Shown: positions 50,503 to 59,646, counted from the stretch's first letter. The stretch is 64,000 nucleotides of DNA from Paenibacillus curdlanolyticus YK9 (GCF_000179615.1 NZ_AEDD01000014.1:48574-112573); one strand, 5' to 3'. The notes: a model not told the origin generated them from the sequence alone. Program-made: numbers and translations.

Positions 50503-50745
50503 GAGGCCCTCGCGGGCCTCCTTGACGGTGGTTTGATTGACTGGTTTCATCAAATTAAACACTTTGCGTTGTTAGCTTTCTTGGGCACGCGTTAGCGTGT
50601 GTGACTAGAGGAATACTCTGCGACACAACCCCTCGCTTCCTTGGCTTCGTGACAATTAAATGCTTCCCGTGTTCCCTGTACCCTTAAGTGAGTCCAATGG
50701 AGCCACACCTCTCATTCGCACCGTCCTTAGTATGATGCTCCGTTT
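50503..50745 (-). ncRNA. candidate standalone non-coding RNA, copy 1
   Basis: Read leftward, an RNA-like unit begins near gagcatcatactaaggacgg and ends in a hairpin (ggaggcccgcgagggcctc) followed by tttattt. A closing helix GACGGTG (50719-50725) with CACCGTC (50524-50530) joins the two ends. A central block aaggaagcgaggggttgtgt is nearly identical in copy 2. No open frame is conserved between the two copies. The class is not recognised. Confidence 0.65.
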
Positions 50746-50804
50746 ACAATACCTTTATACATCGTTCTCGAAATTTTATTTTGAAGCTTGATTCTTGGGA
50801 GCTT

Positions 50805-50987
50805 TAACGGACTGAGCAGCCCTTATTTGGCCTAAACCAGAACGATTTGTGTTTTAACGGACCGAACTGACGCTATTTGCCCAGTATCGTCACTATGTGG
50901 CAGTAAAATGGCGAAATAATGGCTGTGGAGTCCGTTACATTTGCAACAGGCACTTTTGGAGGGGGATAGCGGCTCTGAGGTCCGTTA
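50805..50987. repeat. four-module inverted element (TAACGGAC family), copy 1
   Basis: Two forward modules taacggac...gctatttgg start at 50805 and 50855. Two inverted modules aaataatggctgtggagtccgtta and gatagcggctctgaggtccgtta end at 50937 and 50987. Spacing is 50-82-50, giving overall dyad symmetry. Copy 2 at 59647 has the same layout. The element lies between the two candidate RNA units. No gene is seen here. Confidence 0.85.
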
Positions 50988-51005
50988 GAGAGTAACGGCG
51001 TATGA

Positions 51006-51255
51006 AAAAGGAAGCCTTTTTTAAGGGCTTCCTTTTGACGGCGGTTGATTGTTTGAGTCTTCGAATGGAACACATCGCGTTTGTTAGCTTAACTTGGGCA
51101 CCGCTTTTTCAAGCGCATGTGAATCAGAGATACTCTGCGACACAACCCCTCGCTTCCTTAGCTTCGTGACTTTTCTTCAGTCTCCTGCAGTCCTTGCACC
51201 AAATGGTCCAATGGAGCTACACCTCTCTTCGCGCCGTCCTTAGTATGATGCTCAG
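51006..51255 (-). ncRNA. candidate standalone non-coding RNA, copy 2
   Basis: This is homologous to 50503-50745. Conserved blocks, read leftward, are gagcatcatactaaggacgg, gctccattggac, tcacgaagctaaggaagcga plus ggggttgtgtcgcagagtat, and aagctaacaa. The closing helix has changed on both sides: GACGGCG (51232-51238) with CGCCGTC (51037-51043). An apical hairpin cgctt-gaaa-aagcg has a GNRA loop on this strand. It ends in aaaggaagcccttaaaaaag plus gcttcctttttc, an intrinsic terminator. Confidence 0.68.
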
Positions 51256-51387
51256 GTGCGCTTCGAGATATGCATGGCATTTACAAAAACTTAGAAAACG
51301 TCTATTTTTACCAATTGGGAAGCGCGATCCGAAGTTTTGCGCTATAATAGAATTTTGTAATGAACGATATTCAGGAGTTGATTGGTT

Positions 51388-51915
51388 TTGAACAAGTTAG
51401 GAAGAAACGAGCCTTGTCCATGTGGAAGCAACCTGAAATATAAACGCTGTTGTATGGAGAAGGATCAAACGCAAGCGAGGGAGCAAGCGGCGAAGGCGAA
51501 TCAAGCGGCCAAAGCAGCTGCAGCTGTTCCAGTAACGGTTGAAGGCATGAACAAATGGATCTCGGAGCTTTCCTGGAAACGCCCAGAGGATCAGGAAGCG
51601 GCAGAGCTGCTGGTTACTCGAATGGATGGCGAATACGAACCGAATGTCATCGTACGAGCGGTGTGGGTATGGCATTGCTACGCAGACGAGACCAACATTT
51701 CAGCGGCGATCAAACCGGAGTCGTATTGCGCAGCTGTTGAATACTTAATGAGCGAAGCGCATGACGTGCCAGTAACGCAAAAAGCGGTTGCTGCCAAATA
51801 CGGCGTATCACCGACGACGCTGTCGAAGCGCAATAAGGAACTGACCGAATTTTTCAGCGAGCGCGCTGCTAATGGCGTACAGCCGAACGATGAGCGAGTG
51901 CCGGTAATGGCATAA
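51388..51915 (+). CDS. SEC-C motif protein with C-terminal helix-turn-helix
   Basis: A 175-residue protein. It starts at TTG 51388, 10 bases after AGGAG (TTG 51382 is only 4 away). The N-terminal SEC-C zinc motif is GRNEPCPCGSNLKYKRCC, as at the C-terminus of SecA. After an Ala/Gln-rich linker the middle is helical, and the end contains VTQKAVAAKYGVSPTTLSKR, a helix-turn-helix. A DNA- or protein-binding adaptor is likely; the target is unknown. Confidence 0.82.
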   Translation: MNKLGRNEPCPCGSNLKYKRCCMEKDQTQAREQAAKANQAAKAAAAVPVTVEGMNKWISELSWKRPEDQEAAELLVTRMDGEYEPNVIVRAVWVWHCYADETNISAAIKPESYCAAVEYLMSEAHDVPVTQKAVAAKYGVSPTTLSKRNKELTEFFSERAANGVQPNDERVPVMA

Positions 51916-52096
51916 TGGCGTTCAGATTGGTCAAATGGACAGGCGGATTGCATACGTGCAGCCGCCTGTTTGTTTTCCTTTCGAGCCACCCGCCGATTGA
52001 CGATGGATTTGTACAACCCTATACTTACTATTAGTAACTAAGGGTCGAATGGACAAGCAAGACCTTGGACATCATGAAAACGGGTGGCGATAACAG

Positions 52097-53185
52097 ATGG
52101 AACTACAATCGGATGTATGTATTGTTGGGGCAGGTCCAGGCGGGGCGCTGTTAGCCATTTTGCTGGCGGAGGCGGGTCTTTCGGTGACGCTGCTTGAACG
52201 GCACGCCAGCGTATTCAAGGAATTTCGCGGCGAGCATCTGAACGAGGATGGCGAACGGATTTTACGTAAACATGGCGTATATGAGGCAGTGTCCAAATTA
52301 GGGCTTCTGCTTATGAAGCGCATCGAATATATGGAGCATGGCCAGCTTATCCGCAGCATTACGCCAGAGGAGGGCCATGCGCATGTGGGCATCCATGTTC
52401 CGCAGAAGCATTTGCTGCAGGCGCTGTTTGATCGTCTAGAAGCCTACCCCAAAGCACAGCTGCTTACAGGAGCAGTCGTTAACCAGCTTTTGTATGACGA
52501 GCAAGGCGCTGTTAGCGGCGTAAGCGGCAAAAAGGGGGATGACGCGTTCAGCGTGCGCAGCCGCGTAGTCGTTGGCGCGGATGGACGATACTCGACCGTG
52601 CGCAAACTGGCGAATATCCCGACCGATGTGCTGAGCCATGGCTATGATCTGTTGTGGGCACGCATCCCAGTTCCTGCTGGATGGGAGCCTGTTATTCGGA
52701 TGACGCTTGCGGAAGGCGCTCAGCTGGCGTTGTTCACGCAGCAAGGCGGCTTTGTCCAAATTGGCTGGAGCATTCCGGAAGGCGCCTACTCCGCCATGAA
52801 ATCGGGGCCAATCGACGGATTGGTCGATACGCTAGTGAAAGCTTATCCGGATCTCGAGCCATCGGCTAGAGCTCATCTGCAATCCTGGCGCGACATGGTG
52901 CTGTTGAAGGTGCACAGCAGTCGTGCGGATTCGTGGGTGAAGGACGGTCTCGTCATAATGGGCGATGCGGCGCATACGATGAGCCCAACGGGCGCTTTCG
53001 GCTTGAACTGCGCATTGAACGATGCGGATACGCTGGCAGGCGTCCTTATTGAGGCAATAGCCGAAGGCGATACGAGCGCGAAGCGCTTAAGCGCCTTCGA
53101 GCGCTCGAATCGCGTGCCAACTGAAGCGCTTCAGGACCGCCAAATGGAGATGGAGCGAACGTTTGCAGGCAATTTTAGCATATAG
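52097..53185 (+). CDS. FAD-dependent monooxygenase (PHBH/UbiH type)
   Basis: A 362-residue flavoprotein hydroxylase. The Rossmann motif VCIVGAGPGGALLAILLAEA (residues 7-26) ends at the acidic VTLLERH. The second motif VVVGADGRYSTVRKLA is the GADG signature, and the third, VIMGDAAHTMSPTGAFGLNC, is the GD-AAH FAD ribityl site. All three are intact. It hydroxylates an aromatic or polyketide-like substrate using NAD(P)H and O2. The ribosome site is weak, and no biosynthetic neighbours define a substrate. Confidence 0.9.
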   Translation: MELQSDVCIVGAGPGGALLAILLAEAGLSVTLLERHASVFKEFRGEHLNEDGERILRKHGVYEAVSKLGLLLMKRIEYMEHGQLIRSITPEEGHAHVGIHVPQKHLLQALFDRLEAYPKAQLLTGAVVNQLLYDEQGAVSGVSGKKGDDAFSVRSRVVVGADGRYSTVRKLANIPTDVLSHGYDLLWARIPVPAGWEPVIRMTLAEGAQLALFTQQGGFVQIGWSIPEGAYSAMKSGPIDGLVDTLVKAYPDLEPSARAHLQSWRDMVLLKVHSSRADSWVKDGLVIMGDAAHTMSPTGAFGLNCALNDADTLAGVLIEAIAEGDTSAKRLSAFERSNRVPTEALQDRQMEMERTFAGNFSI

Positions 53186-53200
53186 GCATTCAGCGCGTTT

Positions 53201-53236
53201 AGATCCCCTTGCTGCTCGCAGCCGAGGGGATCTTTT
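53201..53236 (+). terminator. terminator of the monooxygenase gene
   Basis: agatcccct pairs with aggggatct around a gctgctcgcagc inner stem, then tttt. Confidence 0.88.
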
Positions 53237-53399
53237 GATTTGCGTGCCGCTCCTTGCAGTGGGTTCGCTATGTCTTTGTCTTGCAATCGACTCTATCAGC
53301 TACCAAAACAGGCGATTCCCCTTCTGTCATTCATCCAAGAGATACCTGTCTTTCGGTCATATGTTATCGTATGACGAATAGGAGAAGGAGTCGATAGAT

Positions 53400-54071
53400 A
53401 TGGTTGAATCGCAGGGAAGGCAGCTGGCCAGCAAATGGGCCAAAACTGCCGCGCTGCTGGGTCATTCCATGCTGGCTGCACATATCCCGCCAACCAGGAT
53501 GTACTCGGCGGACAACTTGCGTGCAATGCTTAACGCCCACGACATGGTGGTCATCAAGCCGGTGCGCGGAGCGGGCGGGCACGGCGTGATTAAGGTACAG
53601 AAGGATGGAAGCGGCTACTCGCACAGCTACTATTCCAGAACGAGCCGTTTTTCCAGCTTTGAGGGACTGTTCGCTTCGCTGGCGTCTGTGAAGAAGAAGC
53701 GCCCCTATTTGATTCAGAAAGGCATTCGATTGGCAACCATCGGAGGGCGTCCGATCGACTATCGCGTGAAATATGTGAAGACAGAGACGGGCTGGGTCTA
53801 TCGCTCAATGGTGGGCAGGCTGGCTAAGCCAGGCCTGTTCGTAACGAATTTATGCCGTGGGGGAACATTGATGACGGCTGCGCAAGGCATCAGCCGCTCG
53901 CTTTCTTCCGGGCACGTAGCTTCCAAGAAGCGCGAGATGCGGCAGCTGACTGTTGCGGCAACGCAAGTGCTGGAATCAAAGTTCCCGGGGATCGGACAGC
54001 TGGGCTTCGATTATGGGATCGACAGGAACGGGAAAATCTGGATATTCGAAGTCAATACTCGACCACAATAA
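53400..54071 (+). CDS. YheC/YheD-type ATP-grasp endospore coat-associated protein
   Basis: A 223-residue ATP-grasp protein, shorter than full-length YheC/YheD of Bacillus (about 360-450 residues) and lacking their N-terminal domain. The ATP-grasp core has VVIKPVRGAGGHGVIKVQ, RPYLIQKGIRLATIGGRPID (with DYRVKYVK) and GQLGFDYGIDRNGKIWIFEV plus NTRPQ, the metal-binding end. It probably ligates an amino acid or peptide to a spore-coat or other acceptor (inference). AAGGAG precedes ATG 53400. Confidence 0.87.
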   Translation: MVESQGRQLASKWAKTAALLGHSMLAAHIPPTRMYSADNLRAMLNAHDMVVIKPVRGAGGHGVIKVQKDGSGYSHSYYSRTSRFSSFEGLFASLASVKKKRPYLIQKGIRLATIGGRPIDYRVKYVKTETGWVYRSMVGRLAKPGLFVTNLCRGGTLMTAAQGISRSLSSGHVASKKREMRQLTVAATQVLESKFPGIGQLGFDYGIDRNGKIWIFEVNTRPQ

Positions 54072-54171
54072 ACTGGATTCCTGCTCCGTTTTTACTCGAA
54101 ACTACTCATTTTATGATATAAGATGCTAATTATAACCAATCGGATCGATTAAAGTTTTTTATGGAAAAAAG

Positions 54172-54282
54172 CTATCCATAGGCTGTGTATAAGACTATCC
54201 ACATGTTCCCCATTGCAATGCCTTGCGATTCTCCATATACCCACACACTGTACACATGCTGTACACACCATGTTGTGGATAA
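54172..54282. promoter_or_regulatory. DnaA-box cluster upstream of sda
   Basis: Two perfect boxes (TTATnCACA) lie on the minus strand: tgtgtataa at 54184-54192 and tgtggataa at 54274-54282. A one-mismatch ctatccaca is at 54195-54203. Weaker copies are ctatccata (54172), ctgtacaca (54248) and ctgtacaca (54259). The cluster ends 10 bases before the sda -35. In Bacillus, DnaA controls sda through such boxes. Confidence 0.85.
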
Positions 54283-54291
54283 TCGGAACGC

Positions 54292-54320
54292 TTGTTCCGT
54301 TCCTAGCCCCATGCTAATAT
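54292..54320 (+). promoter_or_regulatory. sda promoter
   Basis: TTGTTC (54292-54297), a 17-base spacer and TAATAT (54315-54320), immediately downstream of the last DnaA box. Confidence 0.75.
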
Positions 54321-54363
54321 GAGTTAGGAAATAAAGGAAACTCGCGTGAAGGGAGTGTGGGAG

Positions 54364-54507
54364 ATGGAGTTGCTGTCTGATGACTTGCTTGTGGACACCT
54401 ATTTTGCGGCTATCCAATTGCATCTTGACCAGGAATTTATTCGCCTGATCAGCGAAGAGATCATGCGCAGACAGATCAACCCAGAGAGCTACCGTTTAGG
54501 AGCGTAA
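54364..54507 (+). CDS. sda: sporulation inhibitor Sda
   Basis: A 47-residue helical hairpin. The sequence MELLSDDLLVDTYFAAIQLH then LDQEFIRLISEEIMRRQI aligns with Bacillus Sda (LSDELLIESYF and DFIELIENEI). Sda binds the sporulation kinase KinA and blocks phosphorelay signalling when DNA replication is initiating or stalled. The upstream DnaA-box cluster supports the same replication-dependent control here. AAGGGAGTGTGGGAG precedes ATG 54364. Confidence 0.93.
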   Translation: MELLSDDLLVDTYFAAIQLHLDQEFIRLISEEIMRRQINPESYRLGA

Positions 54508-54522
54508 CGAATGACCTGGCCT

Positions 54523-54765
54523 CTAATCCATTTCTTCCGTAACAGCTACCTCGAAGGTATTGACGCAATACGGACAATAGGCGACATGACGGCATGACGC
54601 CACAGCTTCTTGTTGATTAGCGGCATACTCGACTTCTATCGGTTCATAAGGCGCATAAGGTCCCATCCAGTCACTTGCTTTGCCGTTATCCTCCGCTATG
54701 GCGGAACATGTCAGACAGCGTGCATCAAGTAAACGTAGACCGTTGCAAACTGCGCACACATGCAT
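54523..54765 (-). CDS. small zinc-ribbon-like protein
   Basis: An 80-residue protein with three CxxC pairs: MHVCAVCNGLRLL, DARCLTCSAIAED and VAYCPYCVNTFEV near the C-terminus. The arrangement suggests a structural zinc site. Conserved proteins of this kind occur in Paenibacillaceae without assigned function. AAGGAGGAT precedes the start. It is convergent with sda, with only 15 bases between stops. Confidence 0.75.
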   Translation of the reverse strand: MHVCAVCNGLRLLDARCLTCSAIAEDNGKASDWMGPYAPYEPIEVEYAANQQEAVASCRHVAYCPYCVNTFEVAVTEEMD

Positions 54766-54834
54766 AAGGGTATCCTCCTTGGCGGCTCATATCGCCTTTC
54801 CTAAGGTAGGATACCCTATTTTCTATTCCATCAT

Positions 54835-55830
54835 TTATAGCTTCATATTACTGCTGTGCCCGGGAGAGAGCTTGGCGCTTGGATCCAAATAAACCTTCGC
54901 GTTGTTCACAGCAGTTGGGGCTTCCCCGAACCCGACTGCAATCAGCTTCAGCTTGCCTGGATAAGTCGTAATATCCCCCGCTGCAAAAATGCCGGGAATG
55001 CTCGTTTCCATCCGCGAGTCGACCACGATCGAACCGCCTTCAATCTCGATCCCCCAATCCGAAATCGGGCCAAGAGAGGAAATGAACCCGAAGTTCACGA
55101 TCACGGCATCAGCCGCCAATTCGGTTCGTTCCTTCGTCTTCACATGCTCTAGCACCACGCGATCGATGGAGCCGCTCCCTTGCAGGGCAGCGATCTCATA
55201 GGGGGTTGAAATCTGTACCTGAGATCGATACAGGTTCTCGACGCTATGCTCATGCGCCCTGAACTTGTCGCGGCGATGAACCAGCGTAACGCTGCTTGCG
55301 ATCGGCTCCAGCATAAGCGCCCAATCGACCGCGGAATCGCCGCCGCCGCTAATGACAACGTGTTTGTCTTTAAACTGCTGAAGATCATTAATGAAGTAGT
55401 GCAAATTACGCTTCTCATATTGCGCAGCTTCGGGAAGCTCCAGCCTGCGCGGCTCGAAGGCGCCGACGCCTGCGGTTATGATAACGGCTCTCGCATAGTG
55501 GACGGTTTTGTCCGTCTGAATTTCGAATAATCGCTCATCGCGCTTAATGACCTGGACAACCTTCTCCTCAAGGCGGATGTTAGGAGCAAAATGGGCCATT
55601 TGCTTGTGCAGCTGATTCACAAGCTCGCCTGCCGTAATGGAAGGGAAGCCTGCTACATCATAGATGTGCTTCTCTGGGTACAAGGCTGCCAACTGGCCGC
55701 CAAGCTGAGGCATGCTTTCAATAATGGTCACTGAGGCTTGGCGCATGCCGCAATAGAATGCTGCGAACATGCCCGCAGGCCCGCCGCCGATAACTGCAAT
55801 GTCAACAGGTTGAAGCTCGAGATCAGACAA
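54835..55830 (-). CDS. yumC: ferredoxin/flavodoxin-NADP+ reductase, TrxR-like (YumC)
   Basis: A 331-residue homodimeric flavoenzyme. FAD motif [20 protein letters not shown] (residues 11-30), ATG-type [20 protein letters not shown] motif [16 protein letters not shown] and second FAD motif [18 protein letters not shown]. The redox CxxC of true thioredoxin reductases is absent, as in YumC-type FNRs. The C-terminal extension [20 protein letters not shown] is also typical. TTG 55830 is 8 bases after GAAGGAGG. In Bacillus yumC is essential. Confidence 0.93.
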   Translation of the reverse strand: MSDLELQPVDIAVIGGGPAGMFAAFYCGMRQASVTIIESMPQLGGQLAALYPEKHIYDVAGFPSITAGELVNQLHKQMAHFAPNIRLEEKVVQVIKRDERLFEIQTDKTVHYARAVIITAGVGAFEPRRLELPEAAQYEKRNLHYFINDLQQFKDKHVVISGGGDSAVDWALMLEPIASSVTLVHRRDKFRAHEHSVENLYRSQVQISTPYEIAALQGSGSIDRVVLEHVKTKERTELAADAVIVNFGFISSLGPISDWGIEIEGGSIVVDSRMETSIPGIFAAGDITTYPGKLKLIAVGFGEAPTAVNNAKVYLDPSAKLSPGHSSNMKL

Positions 55831-56102
55831 ATTGAGAACCTCCTTCGGGAGCTGAACTTTGTCTTACGCTTACATCGTCAAAGTGCGTGATCCTCTTTCA
55901 TTATAGACGGTTTTTAGGGCGTTGGGGAACGGCCCAATTGGAACTTCTGACGAACATTTTCGTATAAATAACTATTGAACTTTTGGTGAAAACTATGTAT
56001 CATTCTTCATGAATGTTTTGTTCGACAAGCCGTGTCGACAAGCCTCGGAGAGGCACTTTGACCGGACAAACGGGAGATTGATCCTTATTTTTTAGGCTTG
56101 GT

Positions 56103-56120
56103 TTGTGTAATTTTTCACAA
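56103..56120 (+). promoter_or_regulatory. candidate Rex operator upstream of the type-II NADH dehydrogenase gene
   Basis: TTGTGTAATTTTTCACAA matches the Rex consensus TTGTGAAATATTTCACAA at 15 to 16 of 18 positions, with both conserved half-sites. It overlaps a possible -35 (TTCACA) before TATAAA at about 56138-56143. Rex senses the NADH/NAD ratio and represses ndh in Bacillus. The rest of 55831-56187 shows no gene. Confidence 0.7.
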
Positions 56121-56187
56121 AGTGTATTCGGTCTAATTATAAATCTTACAGACATATAAAAACAAACGGATAGGAAGGGATTCTACC

Positions 56188-57393
56188 ATGAGTAACATAC
56201 CGAAAATCGTCATCTTGGGCGCTGGCTACGGCGGCGTACTGACGGCGCTTCGTCTGCAAAAGCAGTTGAATTACAACGAAGCCGACGTGACGCTCGTGAA
56301 CAAGCATGACTACCACTATATAACGACTCATCTTCATATGCCTGCGGCAGGTACGGATAATCCAGAGAATGCCCGCGTGAGCATTTCCAAACTTATTGAC
56401 GAGTTCAAAATCGATTTCGTAAAATCGACGGTTGTTCAAATTCGCCCGCAAGACAAGAAGGTTATTCTTGAGGACGGAACGCTTTCTTACGACTACCTGG
56501 TTATCGGTCTTGGCGGCGAGCCAGAGACATTCGGAATCCCAGGCTTGTTGGAGAATGCAATGAACATTCGCAGCATCAACTCGGTTCGCCTCATCCGCGA
56601 GCACATCGAATATCAATTCGCCCGGTTCAAACGCGAGCCGCATCGTACGGACTACCTGACATTTGTTGTCGGAGGCGCGGGCTTCACGGGCATTGAGTTC
56701 ATCGGCGAGCTGGCGGACCGTATCCCAGAGCTGTGCAGAGAGTTCGACGTTGATCCTAACATGGTCAAAATCTACAACGTAGAAGCGGGGCCTTCGGCAC
56801 TCCCGGGCTTCGATCCAGAGCTTGTCGAATACGCGATGAATGTATTGACCAAGAAGGGCGTTACGTTCAAGATCGGCACAGCGATCAAATCGTGCTCCCA
56901 AGACGGCGTTGTTGTTCAAAAAGGCGAAGAGCCAGCGGAGGAAATCCGTTCGCAGACCGTCATCTGGTCTGGCGGCGTTCGCGGCAACCGACTGATCGAG
57001 GAAGCGGGCTTCGAGACGATGCGCGGCCGCGTGAAAATCGACGACAATCTGCGTGCGCCAGGCAGCGACCATGTTTACATCGTGGGCGACAACTCGCTGA
57101 TGTTCAACGAAGATGGCCGTCCATACCCGCCAACTGCTCAGATCGCTATGCAGCAGGGCGTTGTATGCGCGCATAATCTGGTCGCTTCGATTCGCAACCA
57201 GCCGCTGAAGAAGTTTGTGTTCAGCAACAAAGGCACCGTTGCATCGCTCGGCAAAGGCGAAGCTGTCGGCATTGCATTCGGCAAGAAATATAAAGGCCGC
57301 GTTGCAGCATGGCTGAAAAAAGTAATCGATATTCGTTACCTGTTCATTATCGGCGGCTTGCCGCTCGTGTTCCGTAAAGGCAAGTTCCTGTAA
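56188..57393 (+). CDS. yumB: type-II NADH:menaquinone oxidoreductase (NDH-2, YumB-like)
   Basis: A 401-residue non-proton-pumping NADH dehydrogenase at the inner face of the membrane. FAD motif KIVILGAGYGGVLTALRLQK (residues 6-25), YDYLVIGLGGEPETFGIPG, NADH motif FVVGGAGFTGIEFIGELADR, VYIVGDNSLMFNEDG with AQIAMQQG quinone/FAD motif, and a hydrophobic amphipathic end IRYLFIIGGLPLVF for membrane attachment. Length matches Bacillus YumB (about 405). GGAAGGGA precedes ATG 56188. Together with yumC and yuiB it reproduces a Bacillus gene neighbourhood. Confidence 0.93.
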   Translation: MSNIPKIVILGAGYGGVLTALRLQKQLNYNEADVTLVNKHDYHYITTHLHMPAAGTDNPENARVSISKLIDEFKIDFVKSTVVQIRPQDKKVILEDGTLSYDYLVIGLGGEPETFGIPGLLENAMNIRSINSVRLIREHIEYQFARFKREPHRTDYLTFVVGGAGFTGIEFIGELADRIPELCREFDVDPNMVKIYNVEAGPSALPGFDPELVEYAMNVLTKKGVTFKIGTAIKSCSQDGVVVQKGEEPAEEIRSQTVIWSGGVRGNRLIEEAGFETMRGRVKIDDNLRAPGSDHVYIVGDNSLMFNEDGRPYPPTAQIAMQQGVVCAHNLVASIRNQPLKKFVFSNKGTVASLGKGEAVGIAFGKKYKGRVAAWLKKVIDIRYLFIIGGLPLVFRKGKFL

Positions 57394-57668
57394 TGCGTCA
57401 TTGCAGCGTACAAGTACGCGGTCTGTTGACGAGAGAGGAGCTCGACCGATACAATGCCTTAATGGAAGTCGGCTCGTTCCTTGAGTCGCAGGGCAGGTAT
57501 GATCTTGCTTATACGGTGCAGAAGGAAATCGATATTCTCATTATGCCAGCAATTGAGCGGTTGAAGGATAAAGGGCGTGAAAGAGACCGCGCCACAGCTG
57601 AATATTTGGATGAGAAGCGTCGTCTCGCAATGGAGCTTGAGGACGAGGAAGACGAAGACGAAGATTAA
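57393..57668 (+). CDS. small conserved protein with acidic tail
   Basis: A 91-residue protein whose ATG overlaps the yumB stop (TAATG), so it is translationally coupled. It has helical segments LLTREELDRYNALMEVGSFL and IMPAIERLKDKGRERDRATA, and ends in an acidic run ELEDEEDEDED. There is no membrane segment or metal site. The function is unknown; it may regulate or associate with the NADH dehydrogenase (inference from coupling). Confidence 0.7.
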   Translation: MRHCSVQVRGLLTREELDRYNALMEVGSFLESQGRYDLAYTVQKEIDILIMPAIERLKDKGRERDRATAEYLDEKRRLAMELEDEEDEDED

Positions 57669-57735
57669 CGAACGCAAACGTTTGAATCATAGAAGATACG
57701 AACCTACATGACTACAACAACTACCTATCACCACG

Positions 57736-57785
57736 AGCCTCCGACTGCAGCATGACAACGTTATGTTGCTGTCGGAGGCTTTTTC
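57736..57785 (+). terminator. terminator of the yumB unit
   Basis: agcctccgac (57736-57745) pairs with gtcggaggct (57771-57780), then ttttct; an inner stem forms from agca and tgct. Confidence 0.9.
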
Positions 57786-57817
57786 TATTCGCGACAATTG
57801 GAAGGGGTTCCCTCAAG

Positions 57818-59542
57818 ATGAATAGTTTGCAAACGCGTATCGTGCTTGTATTCTCTATTATTATTACGATTTCTGCTGCGGTGCTTGGCTTTACGATCGT
57901 TAATGATGCGCAGCGGCTCGTCGTTCGCTCGATGGGCACGCAAGCAGAATCGATTGCTGCCCATGCGGCGCAAGCGATTGACAGCGGCGAGTTTGCCAAG
58001 CTTGCTGCAGCGGGGGCGTCGGACTCGGATGCTTATTACAAGGCGCTTCGGACGCAGCTTAATGAGATGAAAGCTGCTTATGGTCTCAAATATTTGTATA
58101 CGATGAGCAGTAAAGAGGCAGAAGGACAAACGCAGTATTACTATGTCGTGGATGGAGCTCCGCTCGACCAGACGGAGGATGTATCCGCGCTAGGTGAAGT
58201 CGAGGAGGAGCAGTATGACGGACTCGTTCGCTCGTTCCAGAAGCAGGAAGTGACGGTAGGCGAATTAACGAGCGATGACGTCTATGGCGCGACAGTAACG
58301 GCTTATGTTCCAATTCGCAATTCGGATGGCAAGATGATTGGCGTCGTCGGCGCAGATTTTGATGCGACAGAGGTTTACGCGCTTATGAAGCGCAACAAGA
58401 CGACGGCGTTATCGATCGGCATTGGCGTTCTGGTGATCTCATTGCTGGCTACTTTGCTATTTGCAAAAAGGCTCGTTATGCCGCTTAAACGGCTTACTGT
58501 TGAAATGGCTCGCGTTCAGCAGGGCGATTTGACGGTACGCGTGACGACTCAGGGCAAAGACGAGACGGGCAGGCTAGCAGGCGCGTTCCAGTCGATGGTG
58601 GATGATCTGCGCGGGATGATTGTTCGGCTTAATGACAATGCGGTACAGCTTCACTCGGCATCCCAGGAGCTATCGGCGAGCGCGGAGCATACGCAGTATA
58701 ATGCGGAGCAAATTACGACGCTTATTAAGACGACGGAGGAAGAAGGCATTCGCCAGTCGAAACGATCGGAGAATGTGCTGTCCGCCATCGGGGAGACGGA
58801 TCAATCCGTTCAGCGTATTGCGAGTGCTGCGACGGTCGTTGCGATGGCTTCGCACGGGACGGCGTCAGAGGCGGCGGCAGGCGGCCGCTCCGTTCAGCAA
58901 GCTATGGGCCAGATGGAAGCGATTCATCGCAATACAGCATCCATGAAGGATGATGTGGAGCAACTGTCAGAGCGGTCGGACCAGATCCGTTCCATCATGG
59001 AGATGATCGGATCCATCGCATCGCAGACGAATTTATTATCGCTAAATGCAGCAATCGAGGCTGCGCGTGCGGGGGAAGAAGGCCGAGGCTTCGCAGTTGT
59101 TGCAGAGCAGGTTCGGAAGCTGGCGGTTCAATCGGAGTCTTCATCGCGTATCGTTTCGGAGCTCATCATGGACATGCTCGTGCGCATTGAGCGAATCGTG
59201 GATGCTGTTCATGGCGGCAGCCGTGAGGTAGAGGAAGGGCTGCTGATCGTCAGGCAGGCGGAGGCTTCATTCGCTTCCATCATGGAGGAAATCAGTAAAG
59301 TGTCGAACCAGATGGATGAACTGTCCGATGTGTCGAGTCGAATGGCGGCGGGCTCCAAGGCGGCGAATGAAGCCAGCACGGAGCTGGCGGCCAGCGTGCA
59401 GCAGTCTGCGGAGCGCTTTGCGAAGGTTGCGTCGGCAGCAGAGGAGCAATCTGCGTCGATGCGGCAGATTTTCGTTTCCTCCGAGTCATTGGGCGGCATG
59501 GCGAATCAGTTGACTGAAATGATCGCGAAGTTCAAGTCTTAA
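57818..59542 (+). CDS. methyl-accepting chemotaxis protein with dCache-like sensor
   Basis: A 574-residue chemoreceptor starting at ATG 57818 (GAAGGGG about 12 bases upstream). TM1 is residues 7-29. The extracytoplasmic domain (about 30-190) has Cache-like [12 protein letters not shown] and [20 protein letters not shown] plus [11 protein letters not shown]2 is about 197-218. HAMP follows ([20 protein letters not shown]), then the signalling hairpin with [20 protein letters not shown] and [18 protein letters not shown]. It probably senses a small extracellular ligand such as an amino or organic acid. Confidence 0.93.
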   Translation: MNSLQTRIVLVFSIIITISAAVLGFTIVNDAQRLVVRSMGTQAESIAAHAAQAIDSGEFAKLAAAGASDSDAYYKALRTQLNEMKAAYGLKYLYTMSSKEAEGQTQYYYVVDGAPLDQTEDVSALGEVEEEQYDGLVRSFQKQEVTVGELTSDDVYGATVTAYVPIRNSDGKMIGVVGADFDATEVYALMKRNKTTALSIGIGVLVISLLATLLFAKRLVMPLKRLTVEMARVQQGDLTVRVTTQGKDETGRLAGAFQSMVDDLRGMIVRLNDNAVQLHSASQELSASAEHTQYNAEQITTLIKTTEEEGIRQSKRSENVLSAIGETDQSVQRIASAATVVAMASHGTASEAAAGGRSVQQAMGQMEAIHRNTASMKDDVEQLSERSDQIRSIMEMIGSIASQTNLLSLNAAIEAARAGEEGRGFAVVAEQVRKLAVQSESSSRIVSELIMDMLVRIERIVDAVHGGSREVEEGLLIVRQAEASFASIMEEISKVSNQMDELSDVSSRMAAGSKAANEASTELAASVQQSAERFAKVASAAEEQSASMRQIFVSSESLGGMANQLTEMIAKFKS

Positions 59543-59563
59543 GGCGAAGTCCTGGTTACGAAA

Positions 59564-59610
59564 AGAAGGGTGTCCCAGTGCGTAAGCATGGGACACCCTT
59601 CTTCTATTTT
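59564..59610 (+). terminator. terminator of the chemoreceptor gene
   Basis: agaagggtgtccca (59564-59577) pairs perfectly with tgggacacccttct (59589-59602), followed by a T-rich tail. Confidence 0.93.
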
Positions 59611-59646
59611 TATAGCAGAAAGCAACCGTGTGTCGGTTGAATTGTT

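Noticed and set aside
50503..51255. The paired RNA-like units as M-box, tmRNA or SRP RNA
   Set aside because: A short GGTGTGGCTCC block faintly recalls the Mg2+ M-box, but the following conserved segments do not match and no gene follows either terminator; tmRNA and SRP signatures are absent.
56146..57174. Antisense 342-codon frame across yumB
   Set aside because: Complementary-strand artefact of codon bias in yumB, whose sense protein has all family motifs.
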